A DNA stretch of 12,000 nt from Lentimicrobiaceae bacterium (GTDB lineage: Bacteria; Bacteroidota; Bacteroidia; Bacteroidales; SKPS01): assembly GCA_007119395.1 (NCBI GenBank), contig SKPS01000202.1, positions 1 to 12,000 of the forward strand, in the 5' to 3' direction. The number at the start of each line of letters is the position of its first letter. Position 1 is the first letter of the stretch. Position numbers and translations under genes: made by a program. The notes beneath the pieces were generated by a model. The model saw only the letters and a program-made list of their open reading frames with translations. It did no database searches and was not told where the DNA came from. Shown here in pieces: positions 6,236 to 12,000 of the stretch.

Positions 6236-7403
6236 TGGACAGTTTGTTATCTGATTGGGCATTTCTAATGGTTTGCGATGCCTCTGCTTCGGTTTGATAA
6301 GTACCTGCTGCAACTCTCCAAAGCCCGGTTCCGGTTTGACCATCGATGGTTGCATTCGGGAACCCTTCGGAGATCAATCTGGCAACCATCTGTTCGGCAT
6401 TCTCTTTTCTGGAGAAAGCACCTGCAATGATCACATAATCACCTGTTACAACCGTCGTGGTGGGTTCCTTTTTGTAAGGATCTGCTTTCCATTCTTTGTG
6501 CTGATCCGTTGTGTCGGCGTCAACACTGGTTGTATCTTCCGGAACGAGAGCCTCATCAGTCTTTTCTGGTGCGATGTCGTCAGTGGGTGGTACCGCCGGC
6601 TCCTCCGGGAGGCGGTCTTTGGGGCCCGTCCATTCTTTGACCTTTTGCGACCAGTTGTTCAACAACTCATTGGCTTTATCGGGCTGCAGATAGACCCATA
6701 CAGCGAGTGTGGTAAACAGGGCAGCCAGCAAAATAAGCACGATGTATATCCCCTTTCGCTTCCTTCGGGGTGGGGCTGCCTTTCCCTCCTCGGCAACAGG
6801 AGGCGGTTGATCTTCTGATGTGGTCTCAGCGTCTGGAGAATACCCCGGCTCTTCATCAACGGGTTCCTGATCAACTACCGGTGTCTCTTCTTCTTCCGCT
6901 TCCGCGGAAATTGGTTTAGTATCTTTTGCTGTTTCTTCAGTTTGTACTGGAACAGGTTCCGGTGTCGCCTTTTCCGGTTCGGATTGGGGCGTTATATCAA
7001 CCTTAACCGGCTCCAGTCCAAAAGCGCTTGCATCGAAGTTTGTTTCTGCATCGGGCTCGAAGCGTATGTTGCCAGACGGATCATCCATCCGACAAGTTCC
7101 GATGCCGGGCAGCGTAATGTGTTGTTGACGTTCAAGCTCTTCAAGAAGGTGGTTTACATACTCCTGAATCAACTGGTTGCCTTCAGATATGGAGACGCCC
7201 TCTTGTTCAGCCACAAACCTTGCCAGCACATAATCATTCGCTTTGGTCGCAGGGTTAAAGTCTACCGTTTGAAACGGAGGTGTGAGAGAGTCACTTGTTT
7301 GTGCCTGGTCGGCTGGTGAGGTGGTGGTAAATTCGCCGAATCCCGGCAGGATGGCTCTGCCGTTTTGGACAAGAAGATGCTTAAGGTGTTCAGAGATGTT
7401 CAT
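6204..7403 (-). CDS. HU-domain (CCDC81-like) and SPOR-domain inner-membrane protein
   Basis: This 399-residue protein has three parts. Residues 1-115 look like the paired bacterial CCDC81-type HU domains: LPGFGEFTTT (19-28) and the echoing LPGIGTCRMD (98-107) are the beta-arm turns of the two copies. An acidic Glu/Pro-rich linker (about 130-205) leads to a basic stop-transfer RRKRKG (213-218) and one membrane helix (219-238). A second acidic linker (about 260-310) precedes the SPOR domain (321-396, YVIIAGAFSRKENAEQMV and LWRVAAGTYQTEAEA), which binds peptidoglycan stripped of stem peptides. The topology suggests an N-terminal cytoplasmic HU part and a periplasmic SPOR part, a link between cytoplasm and cell wall often placed at division sites. 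That role is inferred. It starts 36 bases after kdsB and ends just before or overlapping the unknown exported protein gene. Confidence 0.88.
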   Translation of the reverse strand: MNISEHLKHLLVQNGRAILPGFGEFTTTSPADQAQTSDSLTPPFQTVDFNPATKANDYVLARFVAEQEGVSISEGNQLIQEYVNHLLEELERQQHITLPGIGTCRMDDPSGNIRFEPDAETNFDASAFGLEPVKVDITPQSEPEKATPEPVPVQTEETAKDTKPISAEAEEEETPVVDQEPVDEEPGYSPDAETTSEDQPPPVAEEGKAAPPRRKRKGIYIVLILLAALFTTLAVWVYLQPDKANELLNNWSQKVKEWTGPKDRLPEEPAVPPTDDIAPEKTDEALVPEDTTSVDADTTDQHKEWKADPYKKEPTTTVVTGDYVIIAGAFSRKENAEQMVARLISEGFPNATIDGQTGTGLWRVAAGTYQTEAEASQTIRNAQSDNKLSNAWVSKRKTN

Positions 7404-7439
7404 GATCAGTTGTTTTTTATGGTTGATGCGATTGATTTG

Positions 7440-8213
7440 CTATGAATCAGGATGTTGTTTAAGGAGTTCATTCACCTTAACGAGGTCATCAGGTGTGTCA
7501 ATACTATAAGAAATGTGGGTAGACACATCGGTAGCGATACGGAAGCCGTTTTCGAGCCACCGCAACTGTTCCAGAGACTCGGCTATTTCGCAGGGCGAGG
7601 GCTCCAATGCCGCGATCTTTTGCAGGGCACTTTGTGTATATCCATAGATGCCGATATGGTGATAACGTACCAGGTTTTTAAGGCGTTCCGGATCCAAATC
7701 GGGTCTGATGTATGGGATGGGTGATCTGGAGAAGTAGAGGGCATCACCGTTTTGTGCGATCACCACTTTCACGATGTTTGGGTTTGAGAGGTCACTATGG
7801 TTACTGACGGGTCGTACCAAGGTAGCGATCTCAGGCGAATGATTCAGGAAGATAGCGGCCAACAGGTCAATTTGTCCGGGGTCAATCAGCGGTTCGTCTC
7901 CTTGTATGTTGATCACTACATTGTACTCCTTCATGGCGGGCATTGCAGAGACTTCGGCACACCTTTCTGTTCCGGTTTTATGGGTGGCGGAGGTCATCAC
8001 CACGTGGCCCCCGAAACCCTTCACATGGTCATAAATCCTTTTATCATCGGTTGCTACCACTACCCTGTTGAGCCATTTCGCTTTGAGGGCTTGTTGATAC
8101 ACTCTCTGGATCATGCTTTTGCCGGCCACATCAGCGAGAGGCTTGCCCGGGAATCTTACAGATGGGTATCGGGCCGGGATGACACCGAGGATCTTGTTTT
8201 CAGGTTGTTTCAT
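7440..8213 (-). CDS. kdsB: 3-deoxy-manno-octulosonate cytidylyltransferase (CMP-Kdo synthetase)
   Basis: KdsB activates Kdo with CTP to CMP-Kdo, the donor for the lipid A-Kdo inner core, in the cytoplasm. The 257 residues are the normal length. Motifs in order are the nucleotide-binding VIPARYPSVRFPGKPL (11-26), VATDD (53-57), the substrate loop THKTGTERCAE (77-87), INIQGDEPLI (101-110, with the metal-binding Asp106), YFSRSPIPY (160-168), HHIGIYGYT (185-193) and ESLEQLRWLENG (212-223). The ATG overlaps the stop of the deoxynucleoside kinase by four bases (ATGA), so translation is probably coupled. With lptD in the same window it shows a lipopolysaccharide-bearing, Gram-negative cell. Confidence 0.95.
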   Translation of the reverse strand: MKQPENKILGVIPARYPSVRFPGKPLADVAGKSMIQRVYQQALKAKWLNRVVVATDDKRIYDHVKGFGGHVVMTSATHKTGTERCAEVSAMPAMKEYNVVINIQGDEPLIDPGQIDLLAAIFLNHSPEIATLVRPVSNHSDLSNPNIVKVVIAQNGDALYFSRSPIPYIRPDLDPERLKNLVRYHHIGIYGYTQSALQKIAALEPSPCEIAESLEQLRWLENGFRIATDVSTHISYSIDTPDDLVKVNELLKQHPDS

Positions 8214-8839
8214 TCAAAGAGTCCGTATAGGTTCGATTGTATTTTTTCGATGACCACGCGCATGTCTTCGGGCTTACCCGGAACATCCAGGTGGTCAACT
8301 TCAAACACGATCATTTTGCCGGCATCATACGATTCAATCCACTTCTCGTATTTCTCATTCAGACTTTTCAGGTAGTCGATTCTGATCGAGCTTTCATACT
8401 CTCTTCCTCTTGACTGGATTTGTCTTACAAGGGTGGGCACACTTGCCCTCAGGTAGATCAGCAGGTCGGGTGGTTCAATAAACTGGTTCACGAGGTCGAA
8501 GAGGCCACGGTAGCTATCGAAATCCTGGGTTCGCATCAGCCCCATTTCATGAAGGCTTGGCGCGAAGATGTAGGCATCTTCGTAAATGGTTCTGTCTTGA
8601 ATCACGTTCTTTTTCCCTTTCCGAATCTCGATGATTTGTTTGAAGCGCTGGGTAAGGAAATATATTTGCAGGTTAAAGGACCACCTGCGCATGTCTTCGT
8701 AGAAGTGCTCAAGATAAGGGTTGTTGTCAACATCTTCGTAATGTGGCTCCCACTTAAAGTGTTTGGCAAGCATTCTGGTCAGTGTTGTTTTTCCGGAGCC
8801 GATGTTTCCGGCAACTGCAATGTGGCAAGGACTTTTCAT
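8210..8839 (-). CDS. Deoxynucleoside kinase (dGK/dAK type)
   Basis: This 209-residue protein is of the deoxynucleoside kinase family, which phosphorylates deoxynucleosides in dNTP salvage. The Walker A loop is GNIGSGKTT (11-19). E35 and the following DVDNNPYLEHFYED hold the usual base-binding and catalytic region. QDRTIYEDAYIFA (81-93) is the DRS-type motif with the catalytic Asp82/Arg83, and RGREYE (144-149) is the LID arginine motif that grips ATP phosphates. Bacteroidota genomes often carry one or two such enzymes, annotated as dGK or dAK; the sequence alone does not let me choose the substrate. Both ends overlap neighbours by four bases in ATGA junctions (with the propeller-like gene upstream and kdsB downstream), showing a tightly packed operon. 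Confidence 0.92.
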   Translation of the reverse strand: MKSPCHIAVAGNIGSGKTTLTRMLAKHFKWEPHYEDVDNNPYLEHFYEDMRRWSFNLQIYFLTQRFKQIIEIRKGKKNVIQDRTIYEDAYIFAPSLHEMGLMRTQDFDSYRGLFDLVNQFIEPPDLLIYLRASVPTLVRQIQSRGREYESSIRIDYLKSLNEKYEKWIESYDAGKMIVFEVDHLDVPGKPEDMRVVIEKIQSNLYGLFE

Positions 8840-9651
8840 AGGTTGAAGTTGTGAGGATGTATGGATATTGCATCTTTGGTTCTGATGAAGATCAGTCTGC
8901 CTTCAATTCTGGCATCGAGGCATTTGTTGGTGTTGCCCGGTACGTGCAACACCTTGGTTTGTGCTGTTCTTGTATGGAGGCTGTGGACTTCCCCTTTTCT
9001 GCAGAAGATGATCATATTTGACATGGCTTGAAAAGAGCGGATCCCTTTTTCAGGTATGGTTCGTATGTGGTTGGCATACCGGTCAAAGACGAATAATCCT
9101 TTCGCTGGTGCTGCCACATATAGCAGGAAGTTTTTTTCTCTGATCATAGAGATCTCAGTGTTTTCCGGCATCAGTTGCCCCAGATTACCTGATCGTTGGT
9201 CTATCATGCCCTGGTTGTTAATCCTAATCAGTTCATGCAGCGACTGATCATAGATCCAGACCCCATCATCCCAGGAGTTGCATACGTTGGTGGGGTTAGG
9301 CAGTCCGAGTGAAAACAGGGAGAGCGGTTCTCCATGCATCGCCATTTTGTTGTCGAGGCGAAGGATTTCAGCAGAAGTTTTATTAAAGAGCAGCACTTTG
9401 AACGGGTCGGAGGGGTCAACATCATGAAACATGTCATAACGTGATTTGGTAAACACCCCTGTTTGTTGCCCGTTGCTGTTGTATTTTGTGATGGTGTTGG
9501 TTCGAGAGGCATATACGTTGCCCAAGTGATCGGTGGCAAATGCGTCATTAGCAGCCTGTATGGTAACCACTCCACTGCTATTTGGTGCGATCACTGAGGC
9601 AGTAAGTACAATCAAGGCAGCTGTTTTAGCCGATAATGTCCAAAATTTCAT
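8836..9651 (-). CDS. Secreted beta-propeller-like protein of unknown function
   Basis: From the ATG at 9651 the product is 271 residues; a second ATG two codons earlier (9657) gives 273. MKFWTLSAKTAALIVLTASVIA is a good Sec signal peptide. The mature part has repeated short beta units of the kind found in NHL/SMP-30-like propellers: DAFATDHLGNVYASRTNTITKY, SAEILRLDNKM, DGVWIYDQSLHELIRINNQG, LYVAAPAKGLFVFDRYANHI and FCRKGEVHSLHTRT. These read as a hydrophobic strand, a display step and a turn, repeated about six times. No catalytic motif is visible; binding or scaffold roles are possible. The start overlaps the end of the GH3-family gene by 26 bases and the stop overlaps the deoxynucleoside kinase by four. 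A conserved place between GH3 and the kinase in Bacteroidota genomes is my recollection and is unchecked. Confidence 0.8.
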   Translation of the reverse strand: MKFWTLSAKTAALIVLTASVIAPNSSGVVTIQAANDAFATDHLGNVYASRTNTITKYNSNGQQTGVFTKSRYDMFHDVDPSDPFKVLLFNKTSAEILRLDNKMAMHGEPLSLFSLGLPNPTNVCNSWDDGVWIYDQSLHELIRINNQGMIDQRSGNLGQLMPENTEISMIREKNFLLYVAAPAKGLFVFDRYANHIRTIPEKGIRSFQAMSNMIIFCRKGEVHSLHTRTAQTKVLHVPGNTNKCLDARIEGRLIFIRTKDAISIHPHNFNL

Positions 9652-11134
9652 CCACATGGGTTCTGTCGTTGTTCAGACGGGGTACTTTATATTGCCCGCC
9701 GAGGCGCCCCTTTGATTTCATCCATTGATAGAAGGTGCCTTTGGGCAGGAGTACGATTTTCGGACTGGCCAGCACCATGTCTTTGTACCTTTTGGCTTCA
9801 TAGTCTGAATTCAAAGCCTTCAGGTTGTTGTCGAGTATTTCAGCGAAATAGTTTATGTCTTCCGGCGGTTTGTCAAACTCCAGTAACCACTCATGTGCAC
9901 CCGCATCTGTGCCATTAAGGTAAATGGGTGCAGCAGTAAATTCATTGATAAGGGAGTTGGTTTTTTTGCAGGCATCTTCAATTGCCTTTTCAGCGTTTTC
10001 CACGATCAGTTCTTCACCAAACGCATTGATGAAGCTACGGGTCCTGCCCACGATCTTTATTCTGTAAGGGTTGGTTGAAGTAAAGGTGATAACATCTCCG
10101 ATCACATAACGCCATAACCCTGAATTGGTGCTAATAATAAGAGTATAAGGTGTATTTGTTTCCACTTCGTCGAGCAGGAGTGTTTTGGGGTTGTTGGTGG
10201 AGGCACCCTGATAGGGTAAAAACTCGTAAAAGATTCCGTAATCGAGCATGAGCAACATATCGTCTGCTCCACTTCTGTCTTGGATTCCGAAGAACCCTTC
10301 AGAGGCGTTGTATGTTTCCAGGTAGTTCAGATCAGGAGGGCATATGGCCTGAAACTTCTCTCTGTAAGGGGCAAAGTTCACACCGCCATGTGTGAAGAGT
10401 TCCAGGTTTGGCCACACCTCTTCGATGTTGCTTTTGTTGTTCAGTGCGAGTACTTTTTGGAGCAACAGCAGCATCCAGCTTGGCACTCCGGAGATGGATG
10501 TAACGTTCTCACGGCTGGTGATGTGCGCCATTTTGTCGAGCTTCTTTTCCCAATCATCCATTAAGGCTGTTGATAAGTCAGGGGTTCTGATCAATTCTGC
10601 CCAAAGTGGAAGGTTTTGCATCAATACAGCAGACACATCACCGTGAAAAGGCCCGGGTTTATCGGAGCTGTAGTCATGTGACCCTCCCAGTCCCAATGAA
10701 CGCCCGTCGAAAATTCTGGTGTCAGGGTTGTTGTTGCAATACATAGAGAGCAAATCCTTCCCTCCTTTATAATGACACTCTTCGAGGGTTTCTGCGCTCA
10801 CAGGGATGTACTTGCTTTTGTCACCAGTGGTACCGCTTGACTTGGCAAACCACTTGATCTGTGTTGGCCACAGCAAATTGTTCTCCCCTTTTCTCAGCCG
10901 CTCAACATAGGGTCGGATGTCATTATACTCCTGTACAGGCACTCGTTCCCTGAATTGGTCAGGAGTGCTGATCGAAGCGTAGTCATAATTGTTGCCCCAT
11001 TCAGTATCAGCAGCTTTTGCAATAAGCTTCTTGAACCACTCCATTTGAACCTCACAGGGATACTTCAGAAAGAGTTCAATCTGATGTATCCTCTTCTTCA
11101 TAAACCACGCTATCACTGCATTGATAATCGGCAT
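9626..11134 (-). CDS. GH3-family acyl-adenylate protein
   Basis: This 502-residue protein belongs to the GH3 family, named for plant auxin-responsive enzymes that adenylate a carboxylic acid and join it to an amino acid. The ATP-binding motif I is FAKSSGTTGDKSKYIPVS (96-113). Motif II is TYNASEGFFGIQ (274-285) and motif III is WRYVIGDVITF (341-351, with D347 for the ribose). GRTRSFINAFGEELIVENAE (363-382) forms the hinge into the C-terminal domain. K483 in QYKVPRL is in the position of the catalytic lysine. All adenylation motifs are intact, so an active enzyme is likely. The substrate of bacterial GH3 proteins is not established to my knowledge. It is the first gene of the minus-strand operon, directly after a promoter element, and its 3' end overlaps the propeller-like gene. 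Confidence 0.9.
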   Translation of the reverse strand: MPIINAVIAWFMKKRIHQIELFLKYPCEVQMEWFKKLIAKAADTEWGNNYDYASISTPDQFRERVPVQEYNDIRPYVERLRKGENNLLWPTQIKWFAKSSGTTGDKSKYIPVSAETLEECHYKGGKDLLSMYCNNNPDTRIFDGRSLGLGGSHDYSSDKPGPFHGDVSAVLMQNLPLWAELIRTPDLSTALMDDWEKKLDKMAHITSRENVTSISGVPSWMLLLLQKVLALNNKSNIEEVWPNLELFTHGGVNFAPYREKFQAICPPDLNYLETYNASEGFFGIQDRSGADDMLLMLDYGIFYEFLPYQGASTNNPKTLLLDEVETNTPYTLIISTNSGLWRYVIGDVITFTSTNPYRIKIVGRTRSFINAFGEELIVENAEKAIEDACKKTNSLINEFTAAPIYLNGTDAGAHEWLLEFDKPPEDINYFAEILDNNLKALNSDYEAKRYKDMVLASPKIVLLPKGTFYQWMKSKGRLGGQYKVPRLNNDRTHVDEILDIIG

Positions 11135-11154
11135 AGAACCAAAATTGATTTGAG

Positions 11155-11162
11155 CAAATATA
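11155..11162 (-). promoter_or_regulatory. Bacteroidota -7 promoter element for the GH3 operon
   Basis: TATATTTG on the minus strand is a perfect TAnnTTTG element about 20 bases before the GH3 start, implying a 5' leader of only some 15 bases. No clear -33 TTG was seen. It lies back to back with the ispE promoter element 42 bases away. Confidence 0.55.
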
Positions 11163-11204
11163 GAAAAAGTTTACCATTGGGATCTCCAGCATCGACATAG
11201 TTTT

Positions 11205-11212
11205 TACTTTTG
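11205..11212 (+). promoter_or_regulatory. Bacteroidota -7 promoter element for ispE
   Basis: TACTTTTG is a perfect TAnnTTTG element 17 bases before the ispE GTG. A TTG at 11177-11179 is a few bases farther than the usual -33 spacing, so the upstream element is uncertain. Confidence 0.5.
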
Positions 11213-11229
11213 TTCAAAAAAAGTTGCTC

Positions 11230-12000
11230 GTGATCACATATCCAAACGCAAAAATAAACATTGGTCTGCATGTGTTGGCACGTCGTGCTGACGGTTATCA
11301 CGACATTGAGACCTTGATGGTTCCTATTCCTTTGAACGATATTCTGGAGGTCATTCCATCCTCTGATGACTCTGTTGTGTTCACTTCATCAGGGTTGACT
11401 GTTGACAGCAAACCTGAGGAAAACCTTTGTGTGCACGTTTGGCGGGCGATGCGAGCGCGCTATGGCATTCCCGGGGTTCGGATCCATCTTCACAAGAAGA
11501 TACCGGTTGGTGCCGGACTGGGTGGAGGTTCGGCAGATGCTGCGTTTACTGTTCGGATGCTGAACGAGCTTTTCTCATTGGGCCTTACTACGGAAGAGCT
11601 GGAAGAGAACGCGCTGCATGCCGGCAGTGATTGCCCCTTTTTCATACGCACCAGGATTGCATTGGCAACGGGACGTGGGGAGGTCTTGACGCCATTGGAA
11701 GTGCAGATTTCAGGATTACGCCTGGTGGTTGTCAAGCCTTCTTTCAAGGTCTCTACAGCCATGGCATATCAACATGTGAAGCCCAACAGCCAACGTACCC
11801 CGCTAAAAAAGCTGCTTGCTTTGCCAGTAAGCCATTGGAAAGACACTGTGTTCAATGATTTTGAAGAGATGGTGTTAGACCAATTCCCCGAAGCAGCTCA
11901 TATTAAGCAAGTTTTTTACGAAAAGGGGGCACTCTATGCACAGATGTCAGGCAGTGGTTCTGCATTTTTTGCTCTGTTTGAAGGTGAGTTCAAACCCGCC
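11230..12000 (+). CDS. ispE: 4-diphosphocytidyl-2-C-methyl-D-erythritol kinase IspE (3' end cut by window edge)
   Basis: IspE phosphorylates the 2-hydroxyl of CDP-methylerythritol in the MEP isoprenoid pathway. The visible 257 codons start with ITYPNAKINIGLHVLARRADGY after a GTG start at 11230; the frame has no ATG nearby, and the Ile-Thr-(Tyr/Phe)-Pro-Asn-Ala-Lys start is typical of Bacteroidota IspE. K8 and D134 (in HAGSDCPFF) correspond to the catalytic Lys and Asp. PVGAGLGGGSADA (92-104) is the GHMP-kinase phosphate loop, and AQMSGSGSAFFALF near the right edge is the third GHMP motif. Usual length is about 265-285 residues, so only a short C-terminal end is missing. A TTG two codons earlier (11224) is a less likely alternative start. 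The gene is divergent from the GH3 operon. Confidence 0.93.
   Translation, partial: MITYPNAKINIGLHVLARRADGYHDIETLMVPIPLNDILEVIPSSDDSVVFTSSGLTVDSKPEENLCVHVWRAMRARYGIPGVRIHLHKKIPVGAGLGGGSADAAFTVRMLNELFSLGLTTEELEENALHAGSDCPFFIRTRIALATGRGEVLTPLEVQISGLRLVVVKPSFKVSTAMAYQHVKPNSQRTPLKKLLALPVSHWKDTVFNDFEEMVLDQFPEAAHIKQVFYEKGALYAQMSGSGSAFFALFEGEFKPA

Noticed and set aside
6236..6355. Longer N-terminus of the exported protein reaching into the HU/SPOR gene
   Set aside because: This stretch is the antiphase of the SPOR coding sequence and would put a long hydrophilic leader before the signal peptide.
6255..6818. 187-codon plus-strand open frame opposite the SPOR gene
   Set aside because: The opposite strand holds clear SPOR, transmembrane and linker sequence; this frame is Cys-rich and without recognisable structure.
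7797..8375. 192-codon plus-strand open frame across kdsB and the deoxynucleoside kinase
   Set aside because: It crosses the junction of two firmly identified minus-strand genes; His/Gly/Cys-rich composition indicates a shadow frame.

Overview
This 12 kb window looks like a chromosomal housekeeping segment from a member of the Bacteroidota. Four lines of evidence agree. The LptD is the large Bacteroidota-type protein. There is a bacterial GH3-family protein and a protein joining CCDC81-type HU domains to a SPOR domain. The intergenic regions repeatedly carry the Bacteroidota -7 promoter element TAnnTTTG (four perfect copies). The genus cannot be fixed from the sequence alone; a fermentative or amino-acid-using Bacteroidales/Marinilabiliales-like organism fits the tryptophanase. 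I see no mobile element, CRISPR array, tRNA or rRNA gene.

Layout. At the left edge is the 3' part of lptD (plus strand), which converges on a minus-strand pair: tryptophanase (tnaA) followed by a small MntP-like membrane protein. Upstream of tnaA is a short leader region (about 3913-4161). It holds a promoter, a previously unlisted 36-codon ORF and a perfect 10-bp hairpin that contains the small ORF's stop codon; this is the most interesting regulatory structure in the window. Next come trmB and an alkyltransferase-like (ATL) gene, overlapping by 8 bases on the minus strand with their own promoter. From about 11.13 kb down to 5.27 kb runs a six-gene minus-strand series: GH3-family protein, secreted propeller-like protein, deoxynucleoside kinase, kdsB, HU/SPOR membrane protein, and an unrecognised exported protein. 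The first four genes overlap one another, so they are probably translationally coupled. At the right edge a divergent promoter region separates this operon from ispE (plus strand, cut at the window end), which starts with GTG.

How the genes fit together. LptD and KdsB serve lipopolysaccharide assembly (outer-membrane insertion and Kdo activation). IspE belongs to the MEP isoprenoid pathway, the deoxynucleoside kinase to dNTP salvage, TrmB to tRNA m7G46 modification, and ATL to sensing of alkylated guanine. The HU/SPOR protein probably links peptidoglycan to the inner membrane. Tryptophanase makes indole, pyruvate and ammonia from tryptophan and seems to be controlled through the leader. The two least understood parts are the tnaA leader and the exported protein at 5273-6235, whose C-terminal half has an unusual Gly/Asn/Pro-rich module.
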